DNA of 51,526 nt from Pseudaminobacter soli (ex Zhang et al. 2022). Lineage in GTDB: Bacteria > Pseudomonadota > Alphaproteobacteria > Rhizobiales > Rhizobiaceae. A program made the position numbers and the translations under genes. Each line of letters opens with the position of its first letter. The stretch's first letter is position 1. Shown piece after piece: positions 17,047 to 25,757 of this stretch. The stretch lies in the NCBI RefSeq assembly GCF_014595955.1, contig NZ_JABVCF010000024.1, positions 1 to 51,526 of the forward strand, given 5' to 3'. Under the pieces are notes generated by a model. The model saw only the letters and a program-made list of their open reading frames with translations, did no database searches and was not told the origin of the DNA.

Positions 17047-17961
17047 ATGAGCTTGGACACTTCATACCCCGGTAGACCAGGATCCGACGAGTTGGTCCCG
17101 TCGCGCTACGCGCTGCGGGTCGGCGAGATTGACGTGCTGGTGGTCAGCGATGGGGTGCTATCGCTGCCAGGAGCGATGTTGGGCCACAACGCCGACCCGG
17201 CCGCGCGGGCGGCCTGGCTGGAGGACATGTTCCTGCCGCCGGACGTGCTCGAGTGGGCGCTGAACGTCGTCGTGGTGCGCAGCGGCAGCCGGACCATACT
17301 CATTGACGCTGGGCTCGGCGCGGACCCGGACTTGAACTTGCCGCGGGCGGGGCGCACGGTCCAGCGACTGGAGGCGGCGGGCATCGATCTCGCATCCGTG
17401 ACCGACGTGGTGCTGACCCATCTGCACATGGACCATATTGGCGGGCTGCTCATCAACGGGGTGAGGGACCGGCTGCGTCCGGATCTGCGGATCCACCTGG
17501 CGGCCGCCGAGGCCAAGTTCTGGGAGAACCCTGATTTCTCTCGCGTCTCCATGCCGCCGGGATTCCCGGATGCGCTTCGGCGGGCGGCCAAGCGGTTCTT
17601 GAACGAGTACGACAGCCAGATGCGGCCTTTCGAGACGGACTACGAGGTGACCCCGGGAGTGCTCGTCCATCGCACCGGCGGCCACACCCCCGGGCACAGC
17701 GTGGTCCGCCTGGCGTCCGGCGGCGACCGGCTGACGTTCGCCGGCGACGCCGTGTTCCAGGTCGGGTTCGAGCACCCCGACTGGTACAACGGCTTCGAAC
17801 ACGACCCCGAGGAGGCGGCCCGCGTCCGAGTCCGTCTTTTGCGGGAGCTGGCGGCGAACCGCGAGTCGCTGGTGGCCACTCACCTGTCGTTTCCGTCCGT
17901 CTGCCATGTGGCGGTCGACGGCGATGTCTTTCGTTGGGTGCCGGGCCCCTGGGAGTACTGA
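17047..17961 (+). CDS. Metallo-beta-lactamase-fold hydrolase
   Basis: A 304-residue cytoplasmic MBL-fold enzyme. The zinc signature THLHMDHIGG (124-133: H125, H127, D129, H130) is intact, and the third ligand His lies in the GGHTPGHS block (near 213). The Asp of FAGDAVFQ and a terminal His (ATHLSF) complete a two-zinc site. The early part VGEIDVLVVSDGVLSLPGAML and the FENPDF-like loop place it among the quorum-quenching lactonase/alkylsulfatase-like group, so lactone or ester hydrolysis is a reasonable but unproven role. GGAGG lies before the ATG at 17047. Convergent with the hydroxylase operon. Its GC and codon bias appear even higher than its neighbours. Confidence 0.9.
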   Translation: MSLDTSYPGRPGSDELVPSRYALRVGEIDVLVVSDGVLSLPGAMLGHNADPAARAAWLEDMFLPPDVLEWALNVVVVRSGSRTILIDAGLGADPDLNLPRAGRTVQRLEAAGIDLASVTDVVLTHLHMDHIGGLLINGVRDRLRPDLRIHLAAAEAKFWENPDFSRVSMPPGFPDALRRAAKRFLNEYDSQMRPFETDYEVTPGVLVHRTGGHTPGHSVVRLASGGDRLTFAGDAVFQVGFEHPDWYNGFEHDPEEAARVRVRLLRELAANRESLVATHLSFPSVCHVAVDGDVFRWVPGPWEY

Positions 17962-18016
17962 CCCGCTGGTCAGGTGAGGGTCGAACTAGACTTCAAGCGA
18001 CATGAGTATTGCGTTG

Positions 18017-20224
18017 TCAGCCCGGCTGTTTCAGCGCGGCCGTGTCGACCGGCATTTTCCGTAGACGCTGGCCTGTCGCGGCGAAGATCGCGTTCGCTAC
18101 TGCTGGCGTAATGGCCGAGGTGCCGACCTCACCCATGCCGCCCGGCGGCTCGGAATCCTGCACGATGTGCACCTCGATTTCTGGCGCCTCGTTCATCCTC
18201 AGGATGGGGTAGCTGTCCAAGTTGCTCTGCTGGACACGGCCGTCTTTCAGCGTGATCTCGCCGTGGAGCGCAGCGGTGATGCCGAAGATGACGGCGCTCT
18301 CCATCTGGGCGCGGACGATATCGGGATTGACGACGGTCCCGCAATCGACGGCGCAGACGACGCGCCGGACGCGCACGGCGCCGTCCTTCGCTACCTCCAC
18401 CTCGGCAACCTGGGCCGCATAAGTCGCGAAGACGTGCTGCAGGGAAACGCCTCGGCCGATCCGTGGCGGCAGTTCCTGTCCCCAGCCGGCCTTCTCGGCG
18501 GCGAGAGCGAGCACCGCCTTGGCGCGCGGATTTTCTTCGAGAAGGGCCAGGCGGTAGGCGACCGGATCCTGCTTGGCGGCGGCCGCCAGTTCATCCATGA
18601 AGCTTTCGGTGACGAAGACGTTGTGCGACGGCCCGACGCTGCGCCAGAAGGCCGTGGGGATGCCGGGAGGCTCCACCTGCACATATTCCACCCGGAGATT
18701 GGGGAGGGCATAGACCAGATCGATCGCGCCCTCGGTGGTGTCCGGATCGAGACCGTCCTTGAAGCCCGGAGGAAGATATCTGGCGATGACCGAGGATCCG
18801 GCGAAGCGATGGTTCCAGGCGACCGGCCGGCCATTCGCATCGAGGCCCGCCGAGAGCCGGTCGTACCAATAGGGCCGGTACATGTCGTGCTGGATGTCTT
18901 CCTCGCGCGTCCAGACAACCTTGACCGGACCGTCCACCTGGCTTGCCATCTGGACGGCGCGAATGACGCCGTCGACCTCGAGGCGCCTTCCGAAGCCACC
19001 GCCGATGAGATGATTGTGGACCACGACGCTGTCGAGCGGCAGGCCGGCGGTGTTCGCCGCGGCCGCCTGGACCCGCGCCAGGGCCTGGCTGCCGACCCAG
19101 ATTTCGCAGCCGTCCCGGCGCACATGCACCGTGCAGTTCATCGGCTCCATCGCGGCGTGCGCCAGGAAAGGAAGCTGATAGGTCGCCTCGACCTTCGTGG
19201 ACGCGCCGGCCAAAGCTGCGTCCACGTCGCCGATATTCTGCGCCACCGGACCTGGATGAAGCGTCGCCTGTTCGAGCGGAGCGACGATCCCGTCCATGCC
19301 GAGCGAGGCATGCGGGCCGTCGTCCCATTCGATCTTCAGGGCCTCGAGCCCCTTCTTCGCCGCCCCCATGTGATCCCCAACCACGGCGACGGCATCGTCC
19401 AGCCGCACGATCTGGCGCACGCCGTTGACGGCCCTGGCGGCCGCATCGTCCACGCTCTTCACTCTGCCGCCGAACACCGGTGATTGCGCCAGCGTCGCGA
19501 TTTTTACGCCCGGCGGCCGGGCATCGATCCCGTACACCGCGGTGCCGTTCACCTTTCCAGAAAGGTCCAGGCGCCTGGCCGGCGTGCCGATCAGCGTGAA
19601 CGCCTCGGGCCGCTTGAGCTCGACATGGTCGGGTACAGGCACGCCCGCGGCGTCGGCGGCCAATTCGCCATAGGTGGCCCACCTTCCGCTTGGCACGTGA
19701 AGCACCTCGGCGTTCTGCGCGCGGCACGAAGCAGGATCGACGCTCCAGCGCTTTGCGGCCGCGGCAATCAACATGGTCCTGGCGGTCGCGCCCGCCTCTC
19801 GCAGCGGCTGCCACGACGCACGCACCGCGTTCGAATTGCCGGTCGCCTGCTCCCCGCCGAGCAAGGGATTGCCATAGAGCTTGGCGTTGGGAGGCGCGTG
19901 CTCCAGCCGGATTTGATCGAGCGCGACCTCGAGTTCCTCCGCAATTAGCATGGGGATGGCCGTGTAGGTGCCCTGCCCCATCTCGACATAGGGCATGGTG
20001 AGGACGATTGATCCGTCAGTGCCAATGCGAATGAAGGCGTTGGGTGCGAACGCCTCCACGCCAGCCGCTTCTGCTTCATCTTGGACCAATGCCAAACTGA
20101 GACCGAGCAACAGGCCCCCGCCGGCGGCCGCTCCGACCTGAAGAAATCGGCGCCGTGATATCCCGGACATCAATCCGGCTGCTTCCGGATTGACGGAGCG
20201 CGAATTGAAGTGAGCGAGGGCCAT
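18017..20224 (-). CDS. Molybdopterin-binding large subunit of an IorB-type aldehyde dehydrogenase/hydroxylase
   Basis: A 735-residue Mo-cofactor subunit of the xanthine oxidase family, of the isoquinoline 1-oxidoreductase beta type. A Tat signal (SRRRFLQVGAAAGGGLLLGLSL, described as residues about 23-45) directs it folded to the periplasm. Landmarks include FIRIGTDGSIVLTMPYVEMGQG, LYGNPLLGGEQATGNSNAVR, the VHNHLIGGGFGRRLEVD glycine loop, FWRSVGPSHNVFVTESFMDELA and the C-terminal GGMGEVGTSAITPAVANAIF with the conserved Glu-Val-Gly active-site segment. These enzymes hydroxylate aldehydes or N-heterocycles and pass electrons to the 2Fe-2S subunit (21289-21738). The ATG at 20224 is favoured over 20230 by ribosome-site spacing. 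Last gene of the operon. Confidence 0.93.
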   Translation of the reverse strand: MALAHFNSRSVNPEAAGLMSGISRRRFLQVGAAAGGGLLLGLSLALVQDEAEAAGVEAFAPNAFIRIGTDGSIVLTMPYVEMGQGTYTAIPMLIAEELEVALDQIRLEHAPPNAKLYGNPLLGGEQATGNSNAVRASWQPLREAGATARTMLIAAAAKRWSVDPASCRAQNAEVLHVPSGRWATYGELAADAAGVPVPDHVELKRPEAFTLIGTPARRLDLSGKVNGTAVYGIDARPPGVKIATLAQSPVFGGRVKSVDDAAARAVNGVRQIVRLDDAVAVVGDHMGAAKKGLEALKIEWDDGPHASLGMDGIVAPLEQATLHPGPVAQNIGDVDAALAGASTKVEATYQLPFLAHAAMEPMNCTVHVRRDGCEIWVGSQALARVQAAAANTAGLPLDSVVVHNHLIGGGFGRRLEVDGVIRAVQMASQVDGPVKVVWTREEDIQHDMYRPYWYDRLSAGLDANGRPVAWNHRFAGSSVIARYLPPGFKDGLDPDTTEGAIDLVYALPNLRVEYVQVEPPGIPTAFWRSVGPSHNVFVTESFMDELAAAAKQDPVAYRLALLEENPRAKAVLALAAEKAGWGQELPPRIGRGVSLQHVFATYAAQVAEVEVAKDGAVRVRRVVCAVDCGTVVNPDIVRAQMESAVIFGITAALHGEITLKDGRVQQSNLDSYPILRMNEAPEIEVHIVQDSEPPGGMGEVGTSAITPAVANAIFAATGQRLRKMPVDTAALKQPG

Positions 20225-20266
20225 TGCCATCCTCCATGATTGATCGCCGAACGCGGCCGCTTGGTC

Positions 20267-21265
20267 CTAAGCAAGGAAGCGCACCAGTTCCGTGTTGATC
20301 TCCTCCGCGCGGGTCCACGGCATGCCGTGCGACCCCCCTGCAATCTCGATGTACCTTACGTCCTTGATCATCTCGGCTTGACGCCTGGCGGTCGCCGCCA
20401 CCGGCAGGATGCGGTCGTCGTCGCCGTGTATGATCATGGTCGGGATATTGTTGCGGGCGATGTCGTTGCGGAAGTCCTCGAGCCAGGCATCGACGCAGGC
20501 CAAGGTGCCGATCGGCGACGCGCCGACCGCAACGTTCCAGTTGGCCGCGATCACGCGATCGCTTACCCGTTTTCCGTCTTCTCCGCCGACACTGTAGAAG
20601 TTCTTCAGGAAATCCGTCATCGCGGCGGGGCGATCCGCCCTGATGCCGGCGCGGATCCCGTCGAAGACGCTCCCGTCGACGCCGTCCGGATTGTCGGCTG
20701 TCTTGAGCAGGTAGGGGCCGAGCGTGCCGATCAGCACGACCTTGCGGAGCCGCTCAGTGCCATATTTGCCGATGTATCGCGTGATCTCGCCAGTGCCCAT
20801 CGAGTGGCCGACCAGCGAGACGTCGGTAAGATTCAAGGTGCGCAGCAAGGTGTCCAGATCGGCCGCGAAGGTGTCGTAGTTGTAGCCGACGCCCGTCTTG
20901 CTCGACCGGCCGAAACCGCGGCGGTCATAGGCGATCACGCGATGGCCGGCGGAAAGAAGAGCCGGGGTCTCTTTCTCCCATGCGTCGCCATTCAAGGGCC
21001 AGCCATGGATGAGCACGACCGGCGCACCCGAGCCGTGGTCCTGATAATAGATCTCGATCGGCTTCGAGTTTTCCTGCCCGACTTCGATGGTGCGCATGGG
21101 CCTACTTTCCCTGTTGTTTGCTGCGCGCGCGGCGGTCGGCAGCAGTGGAGCGGCAAATCCCAGAGCGGCAAGCGTGAGACTGTCGCGCCGGGAGATGCCG
21201 GCGCCTGTCGAACGTGACTGGTCCGTATCGGCCGCTTTGAACGACGCCTTTCGACGGAAGAACAT
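20267..21265 (-). CDS. Tat-exported alpha/beta hydrolase inserted between the two hydroxylase subunit genes
   Basis: A 332-residue serine hydrolase of the non-haem chloroperoxidase group. An N-terminal Tat signal (ISRRDSLTLAALGFAAPLL, about 24-42, ending ARA near 48) precedes a domain starting at Met57 that aligns with cytoplasmic relatives. Motifs: LIHGWPLNGDAW, AYDRRGFGRSSK, nucleophile GHSMGTGE (S155), acid in IHGDDDRILP, His in AGGSHGMPW. AGGAGG lies before the ATG. It sits 23 bases after the 2Fe-2S subunit gene and 42 before the Mo subunit gene, so it is probably made with them. Its position suggests it prepares or finishes a substrate for the hydroxylase (inference). Confidence 0.9.
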   Translation of the reverse strand: MFFRRKASFKAADTDQSRSTGAGISRRDSLTLAALGFAAPLLPTAARAANNRESRPMRTIEVGQENSKPIEIYYQDHGSGAPVVLIHGWPLNGDAWEKETPALLSAGHRVIAYDRRGFGRSSKTGVGYNYDTFAADLDTLLRTLNLTDVSLVGHSMGTGEITRYIGKYGTERLRKVVLIGTLGPYLLKTADNPDGVDGSVFDGIRAGIRADRPAAMTDFLKNFYSVGGEDGKRVSDRVIAANWNVAVGASPIGTLACVDAWLEDFRNDIARNNIPTMIIHGDDDRILPVAATARRQAEMIKDVRYIEIAGGSHGMPWTRAEEINTELVRFLA

Positions 21266-21288
21266 GGTCAGCCTCCTGGTGCCTTCAG

Positions 21289-21738
21289 CTACGAGATTTG
21301 CCTGATCGCCTTGCGGATGCGGCCGTAGGTCCCGCAGCGGCAGATGTTTCCGGACATCGCCTCGTCGACGTCCGCGTCGGTGGGATGCGGGTTGCCCGCC
21401 AGAAGTGCGGCCGCCGACATAATCTGGCCGGACTGGCAGTAGCCGCATTGCGGCACCTGGGCATCAAGCCACGCCTGCTGGATGCGGGCGCCGACGGGCG
21501 TGCCGCCTATCCCCTCGATCGTCGTCACGTCCGAACTGCCGACCGCCTCGATCGGGGTCACGCAGGAGCGCGTGGCGACGCCGTCGATGTGAACCGTGCA
21601 GGCGCCGCAGAGCGCCATGCCACAGCCGAATTTCGTGCCGGTAAGCCCCAGCACGTCGCGCAGGACCCACAGCAGCGGCGTGTCACCGTCGACATCGACG
21701 CTTTTGGTCTGTCCATTGATTTTCACGGTGAAAGCCAT
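21289..21738 (-). CDS. 2Fe-2S small subunit of the IorAB-type hydroxylase
   Basis: A 149-residue iron-sulfur subunit of the xanthine oxidase family. The plant-type 2Fe-2S domain has C39, C44, C47 and C59 ([14 protein letters not shown] ... SC); the helical second domain has C98, C101, C133 and C135 (QCGYCQSGQ ... NICRCGTY). It transfers electrons from the Mo site of the large subunit to an acceptor such as a cytochrome. It has no signal peptide of its own; in this family it is exported as a passenger of the Tat-bearing large subunit. GGAG precedes the ATG at 21738. It is separated from its partner gene by a hydrolase gene, which is unusual, since the two are normally adjacent. Confidence 0.95.
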   Translation of the reverse strand: MAFTVKINGQTKSVDVDGDTPLLWVLRDVLGLTGTKFGCGMALCGACTVHIDGVATRSCVTPIEAVGSSDVTTIEGIGGTPVGARIQQAWLDAQVPQCGYCQSGQIMSAAALLAGNPHPTDADVDEAMSGNICRCGTYGRIRKAIRQIS

Positions 21739-21778
21739 GGCGCTCTCCTTGATCCGGCCTAAGTGGCTGGAATGTCGG

Positions 21779-22843
21779 TCAACCCATCCTGGCAGCATTG
21801 ATGACGGCCTCGGCGAAGGCCTGAGGCGCTTCCTGCGGCAGGTTGTGGCCGATGCCGCCCGTGAGCTGCCGATGCTCGTATTTTCCGGTGAACTTCTTGG
21901 CGTAGGTGCCTGGATCTGGATGGGGCGCGCCGTTGGCGTCGCCTTCCAGCGTGATGGTGGGCACCGAGATGTCCGGGAAAGCAGCGAGCCGCCTTTCCAA
22001 TTCGTCATATCGCGGCGAGCCCTCGGCCAAGCCCAGCCGCCAGCGATAGTTATGGATCACGATGTCGACATGGTCGGGATTGTCGAACGCCGCCGCGCTG
22101 CGATCGAACGTGGCATCGTCAAAATTCCACTTCGGCGAGGCCAGTTGCCAGATGAGGCGCGCGAAATCCCGCGTATAGTTTGCATAGCCCGCACGGCCGC
22201 GGTCGGTGGCGAAGTAATACTGGTACCACCACTGATACTCGACCTTCGGAGGCAGTGGCATCTTGCCGGCCTCCTGGCTGCCGATGAGATAGCCGCTCAC
22301 CGAGACCATCGCTTTGCAGCGCTCCGGCCACAACGCCGCGAAAATGTTGGCCGCTCGCGCGCCCCAATCGAAGCCGGCGAGCGTTGCCTTTTCGATATTA
22401 ATTGCTCCCATCAGCGCAAGGAGGTCGACGGCGAGCGCCGCTTGCTGGCCATTGCGCATCACGTCGTCCGACAGGAAGCGCGTCGTGCCGTAGCCGCGCA
22501 GATAGGGGACGATCACGCGAAAGCCGGCTGACGCCAGCAGCGGGGCGACGTCGACGAAACTGTGGATGTCGTAAGGCCAGCCGTGCAGGAGGATGACGGG
22601 CGGACCATCGGCTGGACCGGACTCGGCATAACCGACATTGAGCACGCCGGCGTCGACCTGCTTCAGCGGCCCGAAGGATGCGCCGGAACCGGGCATGGCC
22701 GGCGGAGCGGGCTGCACAGGGGCTACTTGGGCATCGGCGGATGTCATTCTCCCGAGCTGTACGGCCGCGATAGTCGCTGCAGCATGACCGAAGAAGCGGC
22801 GCCGGGGGCGATCGATCGCTTCGGTAGTCTGCGTCGTGTCCAT
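21779..22843 (-). CDS. Tat-exported epoxide-hydrolase-like alpha/beta hydrolase
   Basis: A 354-residue enzyme with an N-terminal twin-arginine region ([20 protein letters not shown], near 12-31) and cleavage near residue 40. Motifs: [12 protein letters not shown] (85-96), [12 protein letters not shown] (112-123), nucleophile elbow GFDWGARAA with Asp159, and a C-terminal [12 protein letters not shown] with the catalytic His. The Asp nucleophile and cap region put it with epoxide hydrolases/dehalogenases. AAAGGA precedes the ATG at 22843. Its first 100 bases overlap the end of the thioredoxin-like gene, apparently because that gene lost its natural stop. Substrate unknown. Confidence 0.9.
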   Translation of the reverse strand: MDTTQTTEAIDRPRRRFFGHAAATIAAVQLGRMTSADAQVAPVQPAPPAMPGSGASFGPLKQVDAGVLNVGYAESGPADGPPVILLHGWPYDIHSFVDVAPLLASAGFRVIVPYLRGYGTTRFLSDDVMRNGQQAALAVDLLALMGAINIEKATLAGFDWGARAANIFAALWPERCKAMVSVSGYLIGSQEAGKMPLPPKVEYQWWYQYYFATDRGRAGYANYTRDFARLIWQLASPKWNFDDATFDRSAAAFDNPDHVDIVIHNYRWRLGLAEGSPRYDELERRLAAFPDISVPTITLEGDANGAPHPDPGTYAKKFTGKYEHRQLTGGIGHNLPQEAPQAFAEAVINAARMG

Positions 22844-23994
22844 TGCGGTCCTTTCAGCCTCTGCGGACGCGTGGGATCAGCCAACGTGAAGGCGAACACT
22901 TCTACGCCTGGGTCGAGAAACTCGATTTCGAAGTCGCGGTCGGCGATGGGCGACGGCTGACGGATCAGCTGGTAAAGGCGCTGCTCGCCTGCAGTGCCGA
23001 TGCCCTGTTCGTCGACGTCTGTTCCGTGCGCCGGCCCCGGTGGCTTCCCGTCGATCAGCACGCGAAATCGAACGGCGGCTCCCGGTGCTGCCGGGCCCAT
23101 GACGAGATTGAGATCGCGTGCGTGGAAGCGGTAGGCGATCTTCCCGTCAGGCTTGTTCAGGCGACCGGCGTCCTTCCTCACCGTCCAGTCGCCGGACAGG
23201 CCCCATTCGTTCAGCCGCAGGTGTGAAGGCAGGTCGTAGATGGCCGCCTTGTCCATCATCGTTCCGCCGGCTGAGGCAAAATTCTCGGCCTTCTCGTATC
23301 CGACGTAGTTCTCCGGGGACATCAGGTCGCGCCAGTCGGCGGCTACTTCCGGGCCTTTGGGGTCCACCATCACCGGAGCCCGGTCGAAGCCATCGGCCCC
23401 GGCCTCCTTCAGCAACGCCTGCATGACCATTTCGGATTGCTCGTACGCGCCCTCACCGAGGTAGCTGTGCCGCAGACGGCCTTCGGCATCGATGAAGTAG
23501 AGCGCCGGCCAGGCCTCGTTGTCGAACCCGTTCCATACAAGCTGGTCGCTGTCGACGGCGACCGGATAGTCGATGCGCATCTCCTTAACGGCCGTCCGCA
23601 CATTGTCGGGTTTCTTCTCGAACTCGAATTCCGGCGAATGCACGCCGATGACCACCAGCCCCTTGTCCCTATACTTGTCGGCCCAGGCCCGGACGTATGG
23701 GAGCGTCCGGCGCCAGTTGACGCAGGTCAGGGTCCAGAAATCGACCAGCACGACCTTGCCGCGCAGATCAGATGCGGTCAGGGGCGGCGAGTTGATCCAC
23801 GCGTTGGCCCGATCGAGGGAAGTCAGTTCCGACTGGCTGTCACCGGGGTTGCCGAACAGTCCGTGCAGGAACGGCACTCGAAGCCAGGTGGGCGGCGGCG
23901 GCTGCGGAGCCTCGGTCTCGGCCGCGTGGCTCGCAATCGGAGCGCTGATCGCGGCAGCGAGCGTCACGGCGAGAAGGAGGTTGTTTAGGTCCAT
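22744..23994 (-). CDS. Exported thioredoxin-like (DipZ C-terminal type) protein
   Basis: A 416-residue periplasmic protein. A Sec signal peptide (residues 1-24, ending SHA) is followed by a thioredoxin fold: VVLVDFWTLTCVNWRRTLPYVRAW, described as residues 81-103. The usual C-x-x-C is C91-V-N-W94, so only one Cys remains; this is shared by a subgroup of the family and argues against a plain disulfide reductase. GVHSPEFEFEK and EAWPALYFIDAEGRLR follow. Residues 210-375 match the beta-sandwich domain found in DipZ-like proteins (WGLSGDWTV, AYRFHARDLNLVMGP, FLDPGVEVFAFTL). The last 33 residues are foreign to the family and overlap the next gene; a one-base deletion near 22880 seems to have removed the stop. 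Confidence 0.85.
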   Translation of the reverse strand: MDLNNLLLAVTLAAAISAPIASHAAETEAPQPPPPTWLRVPFLHGLFGNPGDSQSELTSLDRANAWINSPPLTASDLRGKVVLVDFWTLTCVNWRRTLPYVRAWADKYRDKGLVVIGVHSPEFEFEKKPDNVRTAVKEMRIDYPVAVDSDQLVWNGFDNEAWPALYFIDAEGRLRHSYLGEGAYEQSEMVMQALLKEAGADGFDRAPVMVDPKGPEVAADWRDLMSPENYVGYEKAENFASAGGTMMDKAAIYDLPSHLRLNEWGLSGDWTVRKDAGRLNKPDGKIAYRFHARDLNLVMGPAAPGAAVRFRVLIDGKPPGPAHGTDVDEQGIGTAGEQRLYQLIRQPSPIADRDFEIEFLDPGVEVFAFTLADPTRPQRLKGPQWTRRRLPKRSIAPGAASSVMLQRLSRPYSSGE

Positions 23995-24059
23995 CGAGAA
24001 ACCCCTTCTGCTAACGAGGTGCTGCGCCCGTGCGGAAGCCCGGCGGTTGAGCGGATCGC

Positions 24060-25355
24060 TCAGTGCAGCGGGCGGAAGGCCGTCCGGATCTCCTCCGTGA
24101 ACAGCTGCGGCTGCTCCCAGGCCGCGAAGTGTCCGCCTTTGTCGACCTGGTTGTAGTAGAGGAGTCCGGGATATGCCCGCTCCGTCCAGCTTCGCGGCGC
24201 CTCATATTGCTCGCCAGGAAAGACGCTCACGGCCACCGGGATGGTGATACCTTTAGCGTTAAAGAAGCCGCCCTTGTATTCCCAATAGAGACGGGAGGCA
24301 GAGACACCCGTATTTGTCAGCCAGTAAAGCGTGATGTTATCGAGGATCTCATCGCGCGTCAGTTCGCCCGTGGCGCTCGTGGTCCGGTTCAGAGCCGCGG
24401 CGACCGCGGCCGCCGGCTGGCCGTCAGCATCGTTGTGGTCGAGAAGCCAGGCGGCGAGGCCCACGGGTGAGTCCGCAATGCCGTATAAGGTTTGCGGACG
24501 CGCTGCCATGTACCTGGCATAGTCAACTTGCTTGAAAGTTCTGACCAGTTGTTCATAGGCGCGCTGTTCGTCAGCCGACAGACCCGATGGCATCGGGCCG
24601 CCGGTTTGGAGAGCCTTGTCGACGTCAGCTGGGACCGTGGCCGGCATGTTAGTATGGATGGCGAGCAACCCCGCGGGCGCCTGCAAGCCCATCTGGTCGA
24701 CGACAAAAGCCCCCCAGTCGCCACCCTGGGCGACGTAGCGGGTGTAGCCGAGGCGCTTCATCAATTCCGCCCAAGCTCGACCGATGCGCTCGGGCCCCCA
24801 GCCAGTGGTGGTCGGCTTTCCTGAAAACCCGTAGCCAGGCATCGACGGAATGACCAGATCGAACGCGTCCGACGCGGCTGCGCCATGTGCGGTCGGATTG
24901 GTAAGTGGATCGACGATCTTCAACTGCTCGATCACCGAGCCAGGCCACCCATGCGTGACGATGAGCGGCAGCGCATTGTGATGGTTCGAGCGAACGTGGA
25001 TGAAATGAATGGGTAGCCCGTCGATCTCGGTGATGAACTGCGGCAGCGCGTTCAGTTTCGCCTCGGCCTTGCGCCAGTCGTAATCGGTGCCCCAATAGCG
25101 CGCCAGCTGCTGCATCGTGGCAAGCTGGACGCCTTGCGACGTGTCCTTCACGGTTTCCCGCTCAGGCCAGCGGGTGGCGGCAACGCGGCGGCGAAGATCG
25201 ATGAGGGCCTCTTCTGGGAAGCTGACGGTGAACGGTTGGATCGAATTCTCTGCAGTTGCGGAACATCCCGCCCCGGCCATCAGACTGGCGGCTCCGGCAC
25301 CGGCGGCCGCGGCGAGCACCTCGCGCCGCGTGGGTGTAAGGGAGATGGAGATCAT
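24060..25355 (-). CDS. Exported epoxide hydrolase (EHN-type, microsomal epoxide hydrolase family)
   Basis: A 431-residue enzyme, first gene of the six-gene operon. The N-terminus has a Tat-like signal (TRREVLAAAAGAGAASLMAG, 9-28) with a possible lipobox Cys31. The EHN domain (IQPFTVSFPEEALIDLRRRVAATRWPE, described as residues 39-65) is typical of microsomal-type epoxide hydrolases, followed by THGWPGSVIEQ (134-144), PSMPGYGFSGKP and the nucleophile GGDWGAF (Asp213). The catalytic His is in DKGGHFAAWEQP near the end. GGAG precedes the ATG. These enzymes open epoxides to diols; an exported version suggests action on external or envelope substrates. Confidence 0.92.
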   Translation of the reverse strand: MISISLTPTRREVLAAAAGAGAASLMAGAGCSATAENSIQPFTVSFPEEALIDLRRRVAATRWPERETVKDTSQGVQLATMQQLARYWGTDYDWRKAEAKLNALPQFITEIDGLPIHFIHVRSNHHNALPLIVTHGWPGSVIEQLKIVDPLTNPTAHGAAASDAFDLVIPSMPGYGFSGKPTTTGWGPERIGRAWAELMKRLGYTRYVAQGGDWGAFVVDQMGLQAPAGLLAIHTNMPATVPADVDKALQTGGPMPSGLSADEQRAYEQLVRTFKQVDYARYMAARPQTLYGIADSPVGLAAWLLDHNDADGQPAAAVAAALNRTTSATGELTRDEILDNITLYWLTNTGVSASRLYWEYKGGFFNAKGITIPVAVSVFPGEQYEAPRSWTERAYPGLLYYNQVDKGGHFAAWEQPQLFTEEIRTAFRPLH

Positions 25356-25684
25356 GACGTGCTCCTTTCCTGGCGCATCTCCCTCTCACGCAAGCATGGT
25401 CCCAAGGCGATTGAGCCCCGTACGGAGCACCGGTTCAGGCGCTTATCGGCTCACGTTTCGGATGGTTCCTTGCACTTCGAAGCCCGGTCAAACGGTATCG
25501 CCGACAGCATTCCTGACCCTGCCGCAGGGTGTCTGCGGCCGTTCTCGAATGCAGCAGCCAGGAATATTCGAACCAGCGCCGGGCCGCCCCAGGGAAGCGG
25601 CCTGCCGCGCGGGTTTGGTGCGAGACACCGCTCGCTACGGCAGAAAAGAGGCCGGGGCGTATGGTCAGCAAGTAGGCCGTTTGG
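25356..25684. other. Gap upstream of the hydrolase/hydroxylase operon
   Basis: This gap holds the promoter region of the operon (not resolved) and most of dispersed repeat copy 2. No gene is visible apart from the small exported protein that begins downstream on the map. Confidence 0.45.
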
Positions 25685-25757
25685 TCAGCAAGGCATGTAC
25701 ATGCCGCGTCCGGTACCATCGTCATGTCCACCCATCCAGCACAGGCGGCGCGGCATG
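25535..25757 (+). repeat. Dispersed repeat, copy 2 (with copy at 14759-14973)
   Basis: Same orientation as copy 1. It carries an extra piece so that GGTCAGCAAG occurs twice in tandem (about 25664-25692). On the minus strand its right end is the 3' end of the small exported protein gene and the rest is that gene's 3' untranslated region. Confidence 0.85.

Noticed and set aside
18167..19483. Plus-strand frame of 438 codons
   Set aside because: Shadow of the molybdenum hydroxylase large-subunit gene.
25560..25590. TTCGAA-containing segment resembling a tRNA T-arm
   Set aside because: No flanking stem pairing, anticodon arm or CCA-proximal stem could be found; it is part of the dispersed repeat.
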